From Isoetes taiwanensis (lineage: Eukaryota > Streptophyta > Lycopodiopsida > Isoetales > Isoetaceae): a DNA stretch of 64,000 bases. Of this stretch, positions 34,262 to 44,084 are shown in pieces (the first letter of the stretch is position 1; each line of letters opens with the position of its first letter). The translations under genes and the position numbers were made by a program. The notes below the pieces were generated by a model. The model was given only the letters and a program-made list of their open reading frames with translations. It was not told the origin of the DNA and did no database searches. The DNA lies in NCBI GenBank assembly GCA_021234155.1, contig JAJEKV010000004.1, positions 9,676,109-9,740,108 on the forward strand, given 5' to 3'.

Positions 34262-34900
34262 CTATCTATATCCTCCACCTTGACTTCCCAAAAGAATCTT
34301 TTTTATAGTTTTCCTCTTGCTGGTTTCAAATGTGTTCACCCACTCGGATGTTCCACAAGTAAACATCTCTTCAGCAACTTCTACCACTTCATGAGCATTA
34401 CCCAATTTTATGCTGCTGTATTTTAATTGCAGTTGTCTTAACCATTTTTTCAACTCAGCAGCCTTGTCATCGTGTTCACCTTTCCCCTGGTTAGAACCAA
34501 AAAAATTCCACATCATATAGACTTCAGTATCGTTTGTGTACCTAGCCACAAAGTAAAATGGTCTAGAAGCCTTGAATTGAGATGCCATCCATCTGAAAAC
34601 ATATAATGTCTCTTTGGCACCCTTCCTTTCTGCTCCAGATATTTATGGTGCTTCATGAAGCAGTGTTGCACGAACAAAGTATCATGTTCCGTATCATCTG
34701 ATACATAGTAATGTGTTTCTTTGATAGTCTCATCTGCCACTGAGTCATATTGATATGTTATTTGAACCAAAATGGTAATCTGGTTATTGATCCAGTGCAT
34801 CGATTGCACCTCCTCTTGTTCCTTGAATGTATACTTCTCTGCAAAATCCACTACCGAAAGATATACATCTGCTGGGAGATTCTCCAGAAGCTCCTTAAAT
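34262..34900 (-). pseudogene. DDE core of the element A transposase
   Basis: Three acidic blocks follow the expected order: VVDFAEKYTFKEQEEVQ (first Asp, codon 34846-34848), HYMFSDG (second Asp, codon 34591-34593), and NFFGSNQGKGEHDD (third acidic residues at about 34468-34485). Between the first two is HYYVSDDTEHDTLFVQHCF. The frame breaks by one base directly after SDG. Two stops just upstream of the first block sit where CAG and CAA would fit. Catalytic assignment rests on motif order only. Confidence 0.75.
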
Positions 34901-35489
34901 TATTTTGCCTACCATTGGTACTTGAAATTATGCAGTGGAAAGATTTTTAGACGCTCTTTCAGTTTATCTAGAAGCTCCTTGGGTTCTGTCTCATCGTATT
35001 GATGAGTCAATCTCCTACCAGAACTCGAGACGACGTCTTTTTCATAGTCAATGTACTCCCATTTCACTTTCCTGTTACTGCCACTTTCTTCTATGGGACA
35101 GGTCTGAAACTTCTTGATTCCACACAGCGCACAATCTCCAAGGATGCACGCCTTCTTATGAAACTCATCTAATTCACTCTTTGGCCACAATATAGATCTC
35201 CACAAGCTTCATATACTTGCAATTTTATGCTGATGTGCCCTGCATCGACCAAGTTCGTGTGATCTACATACATCGCAGGTGCAAGTGCAATTCTTCGGAT
35301 GTTTGGTTCTCATCCCATTGAGTCCATTCACTAGCATTTGCATCCTCACATGTTGAATGCAACAGCAATTATTGAAATCCTTCAATTTCACAACAAACTA
35401 GCTTCTCAAAAGCTCGAAGACGAATCTTAATTTGTGGATGTTGGTCCTTGACCCTGTTGAACAATAGCATCTGCATGAAATGAACACTA

Positions 35490-36258
35490 AACTGTTAGGA
35501 TGTGTATACCACACCAAACCATGCACCATACCATGCCCCACACTCATCATATTCACCAGACCGAGCACCTTAGTGCTGCGTACATTACCACACACCACAC
35601 CATGCACCACACACATCATAACCATCAAACAGACGATACTAAACTCATGTCATACCACACACCACAGAGCACATACCATGCACCACACACTCTACACCGC
35701 ACATTCTACATGCTATACACCATCCACCACACATACCATACACCAAATGTGTGGTGGTAGCAAGGAGTGGTGGGACATTGTGCAGGGTGGTGGAGTGTGG
35801 TGGTGGGAGATAGTGGAGTGGGGTGGTGGGACATGGTGGAGTGTGGTGGTGGGGTGTGGGGTGGGACATGGTGGAGGGTGGTGGTGGGAGATGGTAGAGT
35901 GTAGTGGTGAAAGATGGTGGGGTGTGGTGTGGGACATGGTGGACTGTGGTGGAGTGTGGTGGTGGGAAATGGTGGGCTTCAAATGTGGTGGTAATGGAGA
36001 ATGTGGTGCATGTGCTGGTGGGAGATGGTGTGTTTGAAATGTGGTGATAAATGTGGTGGTGGCAAAGATGTAGTGGTAGTCTATGGAGGATGAAATTTAG
36101 TGGTAGAATAGATGGTGGGGTGTTATGTGGTGTGGTGATTGTGACAAATGTGGTGAACTGTGGTCATGAGACATTGTGTGGTGAAATGTAGTGGTGGTGA
36201 CGAATGTGTTGGAGTATGGTGGCGGGAGATGGTGGGCTTCTAGTGTGGTGGTAATGAA
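35490..36258. repeat. CCACA-rich block switching to GTGGT-rich block
   Basis: About 250 bases of CACACCA/CATACCA words on + (35500-35750) switch abruptly near 35748 to GTGGTGG words (35750-36258). The left half lies in a transposase intron and is GT-rich on the sense strand. The two halves are partly complementary and could pair. Confidence 0.8.
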
Positions 36259-36489
36259 GAATGTGTTGGAACATTGTTAACCCTATGTTGTTAACCTATG
36301 TGGACGTTCGGTCACATGTATGGTCAAAGGTCAAAGTCACATGTAAGACTAGGTAGGTGGACATCACATGTTAAGACTAGTTAGGTGGTCACATCATAGT
36401 TAGGTAGGAAGCCTCTATCATATATGTAACATCAACATGTAAAGGAAAGTAGCTCATGTTTCCATTTCTCTCCTCCTGATCCTCCAACA

Positions 36490-36502
36490 TGGTATCAGAG
36501 CC
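36490..36502 (+). other. Primer-binding site
   Basis: TGGTATCAGAGCC, the standard plant initiator-Met tRNA primer site, starts one base after the LTR. Confidence 0.9.
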
Positions 36503-36714
36503 AAGGGGCTTAGATCAAGATTGATCTATAGTGAGTGGATTCTCACTACTTTGCTGCAAGGAGGAGTAGAATCACAGAAGGGCAATTGTTTTGCTGCTGC
36601 AGGTTGTTCTTGAAGTCTTTGGGTGAAGCCCAAATCCATTTCAGTGTGATTTGAAGGTGGTTGAAGGATATTTGTTGTTTTTCTTCTAGATTCAGCTATA
36701 CCAGTTTGAATCTC

Positions 36715-37419
36715 ATGGATCCTTTCAAATTTTCCAAAGATCCCATGCTCACCCCAAGCAATTGGTATGTTTGGGCAGACTTTTTTGAGAATTTTATGAT
36801 CACTAACAATCTTGGAGCTGTTTTTTATCCAGCTTGGGATAAGGCAAAAGATGCCAAGTCCACTGAGTTAGATAGGAGGGCTCTAGCCTATCTTAAACTC
36901 CTTGTATCCCCTTCTATAAGGATTAGGCTCAGACCGTTATCTAGTTTCAAAGAAGCATGGAAAGAGTTGGAGAACTTTTATGCCTACACAGGTCTCTCAA
37001 CTCAGCTTGTCGTCAAGAAAAAGATTGAGACAACTTTGTTGACTTCTTCTTCAAATATGACTGAATATTTGGAGAAAATGGAAGCTCTAAGATTGGAGCT
37101 TATTACTGCAGGAGGAAAGATGGAAGATCTGGATCTCATCCAATGCATTTTGATCAATCTTCCTCTTGAGTATGCCATGTTATCTTCCCAAATACGACAT
37201 GCTAAGGAGCCTGATTTCCTTGATGTTAAGGGAATGCTAATTCAAGAGGAGTCTCACATCAAGGCCCTCAAGAGTAATGGGGCTGGAATACTAGGTGAAA
37301 AGGCTTTGGTTTCAGACCATAAAGCAAAAAATTCTACAAAGAATTCAAGTAGAAGAGCAATTGAATGCTATTATTGTCACAAGTTGGGGCATATTGCAAA
37401 GGATTGCCATGCTAAGTAA
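36715..37419 (+). CDS. Copia-type gag with zinc knuckle (copy 1)
   Basis: A 234-residue gag protein that would form the retrotransposon particle. The N-terminal region (SNWYVWADFFENFMITNN) and DRRALAYLKLLVSPSIRIRL match the UBN2-type gag of plant Copia elements. The C-terminus has one CCHC knuckle, CYYCHKLGHIAKDCHAK, near residues 217-233. MDPFKF is the best start because it fits the usual gag opening and copy 2 shares it; a further in-frame ATG lies upstream. The stop falls six bases before the residual LTR begins, so no protease or pol follows. The frame is intact, and copy 2 has only a few substitutions. Possibly still translated. Confidence 0.85.
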   Translation: MDPFKFSKDPMLTPSNWYVWADFFENFMITNNLGAVFYPAWDKAKDAKSTELDRRALAYLKLLVSPSIRIRLRPLSSFKEAWKELENFYAYTGLSTQLVVKKKIETTLLTSSSNMTEYLEKMEALRLELITAGGKMEDLDLIQCILINLPLEYAMLSSQIRHAKEPDFLDVKGMLIQEESHIKALKSNGAGILGEKALVSDHKAKNSTKNSSRRAIECYYCHKLGHIAKDCHAK

Positions 37420-37471
37420 AGGAAAGTAGCTCATGTTTCCATTTCTCTCCTCCTGATCCTCCAACAGAATG

Positions 37472-37660
37472 TGGTGAATCTGGTGGTGGGGGATTGTGGG
37501 GGGACGGGTTGGGTGAGAAGGGGATGTGTGGTGGGGTGGGTGGGGTGGGGTGGGAGAATAAATAAAATTGAATCCACACATATCATACATTTAACATGCA
37601 CGCACCCACATGATACCATAAATATCACGCACCCCACATCCACACCACACATCACTTCGA
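37472..37660 (+). repeat. GTGGGG-rich stretch
   Basis: A continuation of the GTGGTG-rich sequence interrupted by the LTR element. The G-rich runs (GTGGGGTGGGTGGGGTGGGG) could form G-quadruplexes. Confidence 0.7.
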
Positions 37661-38741
37661 TCTTATTCCATCTGTCATAAAAAATCTGCCTAGCCTGCTC
37701 TCATAACATTTCTGAAATTCGTACGCCCTGATAATAATTACATTCTTTTCCTAATATTAAAGGATCTACCCACTAAATCCTGTCCCTGCACTAGATTTTT
37801 GGCGTTTCGTTCTCAAGCTTCCAAGTTTATTCCGGCAATGACTAACAGGAGGTTCAGAGACAATTAAGGCCTACCTAGAGTGAGCAAGGAGGCCCTTCGG
37901 TTTGCATTTAACCAAGGCTCGTGACTAGTCTCTGAAGGTGGATATGCCTAAATCCACCTTCTTTTCTCAATTCGAAGCTACCCTAAACCCATTCAACAGA
38001 CTGGATGCATGGCCTTCAATGGCTATTTTTTGGTCAGATTGACGGGAAGAGAGCTTTCAGGCAAGGTCCATGCCCTTATGTTACATCTTTCGCAAAGTGT
38101 ATAGCATGGGTTGTTCTAAGCACTTGCTCGCCTCGAATCGGCAACATCAGAAATTATTGGCAGGGATGCATTCTTACCACTGAGGGGATGCAGGAAGCAC
38201 TGGCGAACCTGATCCTATGCAATTCTGGGATGATTGCACAAAGCTTGGATGCTTTAGTGCAGAAAACAGTCATTTTGGATGCACCAGAAGTGGAGCCAGT
38301 CATACTAGCATTTCCTGCTGTTTAGGAAATGCATGTAAATTTAGTTCTCGGGTACAGAGCTTTCAATGAAAAGCCAAATTTTGTAACATATGCTTTTTTT
38401 TTTAAATATTATAAACTTTCGAATAGAGATGTACTTTCATCTGACATCAATTTTTCTTTATCAATTCAACTAAACTTTTAGGATCAGTTAGTTATCTGTC
38501 ATTCTCAAATATTTTTAGACTATACACATAGACCCAGTAAAGGAATATAATACTTGTAACTCAATTCTGTCACGTTCTAATATTCCCAACATTAAATATT
38601 ATTTAGCTGCATTTTAGAGTCAACTACATACAATTCACATGCTGCATACAGTACTGTACAACACAATAACCACCACATGCACCACCACACTAAGCACCAT
38701 AACTAAGAAAACATGAATAACAGAATTTGTAACGTAACCTG
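37661..38741. other. Intron-like interior of element A
   Basis: It lies between transposase exons. A + strand open piece (FNGYFLVRLTGRELSG, 38017-38070) looks protein-like and is better preserved in the second copy (through AAAKTGIAWVV), but I do not recognise it. Confidence 0.35.
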
Positions 38742-39707
38742 TGATTCCTCCAGATAGTGGGCAGCATGTTCTTCTCTTACATTTCTCTCCAATCTTCTAG
38801 TTCTAACATCCTTTGTGTTAGGAGACACTCTGGTGTTCTCAATCCAAAAATTTTGAATCTTTTCTATCTGTTCATCCGAAATTGCATCGAACCTTTTAGC
38901 CCTCTTATAAGAAACCCATTTCCCACTATTGTAATTGATCTCTTCCCTCTTTTTCTTTGCCTTTTGCAGGTTTCAGTGAACACCTCATACCTTTCTAAGA
39001 TCTCTCTGGCTGATTTTGTCACTTGTTTCAAAACCTGCACGGCGTGGTACAGACATTGTAAGACAGCTATTCTTGGCTGCTAGGCAGTCATTGCTGGTAG
39101 AGAGTTTCACAGTCTGCATAGAATCCTAGATGCTCCTAATGACGATGCTCTTGGCTTCCAAATCCTTTAATTCTTCACCTATAAATCTTTCCAATGTTTT
39201 ATCCCTCAAAACTCAAGTAAAATTTCTTTCTTCATGCTATCCTCAATTCTTTTGGTCTGTTATGGAAAAACGTTAGCAAACTAAGGACAATACGGCGTTT
39301 ACTGCTTGCATTTCTTGATGAACCAGATCCTTCTGCCAATTCTACAAGCTTCAATTTTTCCTCTCTTCTTCTTTTCCTCTGGCGTCTTTCTTCAACATTT
39401 CTTCTTCCTTGGTTCTTCTTCGTTTTCTCCTGTCTGAAATGCCTATGTGTGGATAGATTACCTCGTTGACATCCATATCCACAATGGATTGGAGCTTGTA
39501 GTAGGGAGCCAAAGAATAGGACGTAGGCAAAGAACAGGAAGGGGCCAAAAAATAGGAATTTGAATTTTAGTTTTGAAATTAGAATTTCCCCCACAAATTG
39601 GGACTCCATTCTTAAATAACGGCAATTGAGCGGTGCCATAATAATACTTTCATACCACAAAAGTGGTAGATGCACGACCACATTTTGGGGGGCCGGCCGA
39701 ATTGGGA

Positions 39708-39728
39708 CACCACAGCATGCTTTTACCC
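39708..39728 (-). repeat. Right TIR of element A
   Basis: A perfect match to the left TIR. Followed by ACAT. The same end is preserved in the duplicated copy at 51577-51597, also followed by ACA. Confidence 0.9.
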
Positions 39729-39732
39729 ACAT

Positions 39733-40100
39733 CCACACATCCACAAAAGCAACTTTACAGAACATAGAGTAGTCTTTAACGTGTTAATACCTGGATTGGT
39801 AATTTGGAATGTTGTTATATGGAAGGAATACTGGAATACCATTCTTGGCTGTCCCTAGTGACCTGCGCAATGGGGAGCCCTGCCAGAAATGATCCGAGGA
39901 GTCAGGGAGCTGGGATAGCCAAGAATGATGTGTTGGAGTATATAGTTTTGAATTGTGAAAGGATTGAGTTGGTGAGCTTATTGAAGCAAATCATATGCAA
40001 GGATTGACTGTCAGATATTGTCTTGAATCTTACAGTGGATTGTAGTGAAGGCTGGAATGGATTGATATGCCCATTAAAGGGGCTGTTGTGTCAGAGTAAG
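39733..40100. other. Flank between element A and the LINE
   Basis: Non-coding, no feature recognised. Shared with the second copy at about 51602-51960. Confidence 0.4.
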
Positions 40101-41776
40101 ATCTCAATCAACATATACGGATGCTCCCCTCAACTGCTTGCCACACAGTGCCTTGGGATAAGTTGTGGGAAAGATTGAGACAGCTGGGGACCCCCGTTGA
40201 CTTGCAGAATGCTATATACAGACTATACAGGCTTGCTTGTCGTCTCACACTGTCGGGGGAGCCCGTTGTTAGTAGCATTGGGGTGCGCCAGGGCTGCCCT
40301 CTATCCCCGACGCTCTTCGGCTTGTACATTAGCCGAGCACGCGGGGGAGGCGCCCGTTGATGCACCACATAATCCGCAACTCATATATGCCGATGATGTT
40401 GACCTGCCGCATATACCCAGAGGACATGCAACGCCACCGGATGCTTTGGACACTTTCTCGCCAATTCACCGGCATGAGAGTTAACTTGGCCAAGACGAGG
40501 GTGCCGCTGGTCCCATCATCCCAAGCACTCCACGCCTTCCCTCATTCACTTACGGGGGCAGGTAGTGGAGGTGGCTCGATCTTATAAGTATTTGGGCATT
40601 GATTTTTCTACTACCACACACCGGGATGCATCCATCGTTACGGGTCACCGCAGCCGGAAAGCCCCAGATGCAATGCAAAACAACAATCACAAGGCGAGTC
40701 GTATGCATGGGGTCACCAGGCACACTTGTTCGGGGCCTTGGTTGAACCGGTCCTCCTCTATGGGGCGTAGTGTGGGGGCGGTGATATCCCTCACCACTTG
40801 GAACGATCTAGAGCAGTACGTAAGGCCTTCTTGGCCCGGCACCGGGAGGAAATCCACTTCCATCCCATATCAGATCTTGCTCCAGAGCAGTGCTTCCTTC
40901 CATTACGAGGGCTGCACCGAAAGTCACATTATTTACTTCCAAAAGGTGCCGGGCTATGGATGAAGCCCGGCCGCCTAACCTTGCTTTGGCGGTGGCGATG
41001 GGCCCGGCGACTCAAAGCCCGGGCTGGAAAGACAAGCAAGCCCGGTGGTTCTCGCGATGGAATGTGCGAGCACACGATGTGGACCGGTGCATACACCAAG
41101 GAACTTGGCTGCCTTGAAGCAAAGATACTTGGATGCTTGCTTTATGGCCAAGCTTTGGGATGCAGAGGCTGTCACATGTCAAGGTGGCAAATTATCGACG
41201 AGGTTAATTCCATGCTCACGAGGGCCCACACACCACTACCGCGCACCCATCTACCCATGAAAAGCCGGGGTGATTGCTTCCATTCACAAGCGGTGCACAC
41301 CCTCCGCATTGAGACGGGGAGATGGATCGGGAGCCGCGTGAGGAGGACAGAGTCTGCCGGTCTTTGTCAGCAGGCGCCATTGAGGATGAAAGTCATGCCC
41401 TCCAGGCCTGTCCGGCGTACGAGCATATCCGGGCTCGGTATGATCGGTTAGTTGTGCCCCATCAGGCCCGCATGAGCTGAGCACTACACGGCCTCTCAGA
41501 GGGCTTGTTGGGATCGTACCTCGGGAGGTAATGGATACGCGGACTCGATTCACGTCCCCGTCCGGGACATTAACCTCAGTTGTACTTGTGATTATGTATA
41601 TAACTGTGCAGTATGTCAGCATCCTTACTGCTACTAAGGTTTTTCCCCCGAAAACCCTTCGGGGCGGGGGTTTTTTAATCCTGGTAGTAATGTGCCTGTT
41701 GCTCTCTCTTTGTACTTGGGTCCCATAGGCCAGTTGGTCTCCGTGGACGATAAAATCATATTCTATTCTATTCCTA
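40101..41776 (+). mobile_element. LINE (non-LTR retrotransposon) 3' part, copy 1
   Basis: Fragments of a non-LTR reverse transcriptase in several frames. VPWDKLWERLRQLG, then SIGVRQGCPLSPTLFGLYI (the RT motif before the catalytic loop), then IYADDV at about 40386-40403 with the catalytic Asp pair, FTGMRVNLAKTRV and SYKYLGIDFSTT. Near the end, a Cys pair (CRLCQQ, in another frame) matches the zinc-binding tail of such proteins. The 3' end is a TATTC pentanucleotide run (41759-41776). No 5' region or endonuclease was seen, so it is 5'-truncated. Many frame breaks make it dead. Confidence 0.8.
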
Positions 41777-41943
41777 ACATAATATAGATCCTCGTACTTA
41801 TGCATTTGCGACTGTGAATGTGGCGACATGGGGTGGTCAGGGGACTGAACACCATGTCGACTTGCCCTAACAATGTGTATGCGTGCATGAAACATCATAT
41901 GGGAGGTGACCAGTGTCTAGATGCACGTAATGATATTCTCCCC

Positions 41944-42376
41944 TAAGAAGGCATCAATACTTGATATAAGGGGACATCTTTAAAGTGGACATTTGCAACT
42001 AGCAAATATGACACAGTGATGACAAGATAGATTAATAACCACTCGCAAATATGACCAGATATCTGTTCTAATTTCGTCTTCTATATCATCGATCTCTGAA
42101 TGGTCTGAATCCTTCAATTCGGCCCTCCAAATTCCATTCCTGACTTGGTAATTCCTTAAGACACCTTCTTTGTATCTGCATGTTATCCAATCTCTAAAAT
42201 CCTGAAGCTTTTCAAGATGTATCTAGATTGATTTTTTTTTTCTCCGTGGATGTTAAAAAAACTATTCTATTCTATTCTATTCCTTCTCTCAAAGCCTAGA
42301 TCTTGAATTTGTGTGTGTGCTAAAGATGTTTCTTGAGTGCTCCATTGAAATTCCTTTTTCCTTTTTCCTTTCCATT
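41944..42376. other. Spacer between duplicated copies
   Basis: Unique sequence without a gene. It contains a TATTC pentanucleotide run (42263-42283) like the LINE tail, preceded by ATTTTTTTTTTCTCCGTGG, which resembles the LINE 3' end CTCCGTGGACG, so another truncated LINE end is probable. Confidence 0.45.
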
Positions 42377-43246
42377 AACATTATCGTCTCGAACCTCGTT
42401 TGCAGACTCTATTGATATTGGATTTGTTTTACAGACACTCTACAATCTGTTGCAGCCCCAGTTGTGCCCACATTATGTCTAAGACATGGCTTTTGGCTTT
42501 TGGTGTTCGAGTGGTACCACAAGAACCAATAAACACAAGTAAGTACCTTAACTAATTTTTACTGATGTTGTCACAAGTCTACTGACTTAGTGTTTGCAGA
42601 ATTGCAGAAATTTGAGACCAAGAATATTCAACAGTTATCCACGCTTCGATCAATTATGAGACTGCAAGATACCTCCCGGGTGCACCTAGAATTCACCCCA
42701 TTGGATACTTCAAAGTCAATCCTAGGCGGACACAGTGGGGAGATTCCAAAACAAAATTTGGATAGTGAACTGAATGCAGTCGTGTCAAGTAAGTACCAAT
42801 GCCACATACATAATTTACTTTTTTCTATTTTTCTTTGGTCTTCCTCATTTCAATTATGTTACAGAGATAAATGCTACTGCAAGCCATCATGAAGACCCAC
42901 GTGCATCTGTTTTAGGAGGGGAAATTAATTTCCCTGAAACTCATTCTGCACGGGATCTTTCACCAAACAAAAGTTTGCTGTTGAACATAAGCCACATGCG
43001 AATGCAGGTGATGAAGTTGACAAAGAAACCCCGGATCTTCAACAAGATGCAGCCTGCTCATCAAGTCCAATATAACCTCAACCAAGAAAAACTAAGAGGT
43101 TAACTGAAATTCTCCTTGTTTTGGATTTTAATGGGGTTTTGGGCAAATTTTATGACTTGAAAGAGAGGATCCCTGCATCGGCCGAGTCAGAAGTGACCCA
43201 CCAGAAATTGAACATTCAAAAGGCAGCAGTTTCCAGGCCTGGATTA

Positions 43247-44084
43247 CAGGAGTTCTTAGAATGGTATTTTTCAAAATTTGAGATTGCATTGTGGTCCAGC
43301 ATGGCTAAGAGTAATGTTGACTTGTTGGTGAGAATGTTGCTGCAGGAATAGAATAGAATAGAATAGAATTATTGTCCCTTGTGCCCTAAGGCTCCTGGAC
43401 TGATGTAGCATGGGCGAACTCCCAGAAGGGCGCTACTAGCATATCACGCTGATATATTGTAACCTTTTCTGAAGGCTTTTCTTAGTTTCTATTAGCACTG
43501 GCACCCCGCTTTTGAAGGGCATATTTCTTTTTATTTGGAATCAGGATGACTGCACCAACACAAAGGTAAAAGTGATTAATAAGCCAATTTTCCTTAAGGA
43601 TCTGTCCAAAGTGTACCAGAAATACTGGAAATACCAAGTGAAAAACACATTGTTGATAGATGACAACAGATCGAGCTCCGGTCCCATTTTTGTTTCAGTT
43701 GTTTTTTCCTGTGCTAAAAGCACTTTTTGTGAACCTCAATGGTTCTGATACTATATCAGATGTAACTTTCTTATGATAAATATAAATCTTCCTTTTCTCC
43801 AAAAAAAAAAAAAAAAAAAAAAAAAAACAGATATAAGGGTTCTGCCAACCAGTCAAACACCATGATATGTCCAAATAGTTTTGCTCCGGACATATTGGAT
43901 TTCAATTTCCTTTTGGAGCAGAAAGTGTGACTGCAGGAGTTCTTAGAATGGTATTTTTCAAAATTTGAGATTGCATTGTGGTCCAGCATGGCTAAGAGTA
44001 ATGTTGACTTGTTGGTGAGAATGTTGCTGCAAGAATAGAATACAATAGAGTAGAATAGAATAGAATTATTGTCCCTTGTGCCCT
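43247..44084 (+). repeat. 145-bp direct repeats flanking the HAD half
   Basis: The block from CAGGAGTTCTTAGAATGG through the AGAAT run to GTGCCCTA occurs at 43247-43388 and again at 43934-44084 (offset 687). Copy 1 of the large duplication has the block once. Exchange between the two blocks would produce exactly the copy 1 arrangement. Confidence 0.85.
43512..43748 (+). pseudogene. HAD (NLI/FCP1) domain C-terminal half, only in copy 2
   Basis: FLFIWNQDDCTNTKVK, NKPIFLKDLSKVYQKYW and NTLLIDDN match the C-terminal half of the NLI/FCP1 HAD fold: the W-x-Q-x-x-C-T block, the K-x-L-x-x-V-W/Y block and the DD motif binding Mg. It lies downstream of the N-terminal half (43121-43349), separated by an AGAAT repeat and about 130 bases of other sequence. 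It is followed by a poly(A) run (43801-43827). Copy 1 lacks it entirely. The protein after LIDDN diverges into non-family sequence, so even this half is incomplete. Confidence 0.75.

Larger units (their letters stand above)
36264..37466 (+). mobile_element. Nested gag-only Copia-like LTR element (copy 1)
   Basis: A 226-bp LTR (36264-36489) runs from TGTTGG to CCAACA and is followed directly by TGGTATCAGAGCC, the initiator-Met tRNA primer site. One gag gene follows. The right end has only the last 49 bp of the LTR (AAAGGAAAGTAGCTC to CCAACA). GAATG flanks both sides (36259-36263 and 37467-37471), a 5-bp target duplication. Pol and most of the 3' LTR are absent. The join uses the shared word GTAAAGG. 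The deletion either happened before insertion, or after it by microhomology. Confidence 0.88.
33673..39476 (-). pseudogene. Element A gene 2: DDE-type transposase
   Basis: The gene starts about 230 bp inside the right TIR (MDVNEVIYPHIG at 39476). Its exons hold a Lys/Arg/Glu-rich stretch (39300-39450), a block at about 39010-38742 (FWIENTRVSPNTKDVRTRRL then HYLEESQ and a GT donor), and after long introns the main exon from an acceptor at about 35479. That exon has a Cys cluster (NCTCTCDVCRSHELGRC), CALCGIKKFQTC, the DDE core and a C-terminal domain ending at 33673. Related uncharacterised proteins with DFAENY, SDG and GKG.HDG blocks occur in animals, mosses and ferns. Breaks: frameshift near 35395, TAG and TAA near 34900, a 1-bp loss at the Cys after SDG, and further breaks at 34100-34260. 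The same core breaks are in the second copy. Confidence 0.75.
28742..39728. mobile_element. Element A: 11-kb DNA transposon with two convergent genes
   Basis: The left end GGGTAAAAGCATGCTGTGG is repeated as a perfect 21-bp inverted repeat at 39708-39728. ACAT flanks both ends (28738-28741 and 39729-39732), a 4-bp target duplication. Two multi-exon genes start within about 250 bp of each end and converge near 33.5 kb. The + gene has HAD and Ulp1 peptidase domains. The - gene is a DDE-type transposase. A nested gag-only LTR element (36264-37466) was inserted later. Both genes are broken, so the copy is not autonomous. A 4-bp duplication and a DDE core suggest a Sola-like group, but I cannot confirm the superfamily. 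Element B shares the TIR. Confidence 0.85.
31187..41943 (+). repeat. Segmental duplication, copy 1 (10.76 kb)
   Basis: This matches 42377-53814 in the same orientation. The left breakpoint lies in a 61-bp intron of element A gene 1 at AACATTATCGTC. The right breakpoint is after GATATTCTCCCC. Most of the pair looks over 98% identical by eye, including introns and the nested LTR element. A 433-bp spacer separates the copies. Confidence 0.95.

Noticed and set aside
35480-36037. 185-codon open frame rich in His, Thr, Gly and Trp
   Set aside because: It comes only from the CCACA/GTGGT low-complexity block.
9345-39728. One very large transposon from the left end of B to the right end of A
   Set aside because: Each element has its own better-matched TIR pair and its own target duplication (CTAT and ACAT).
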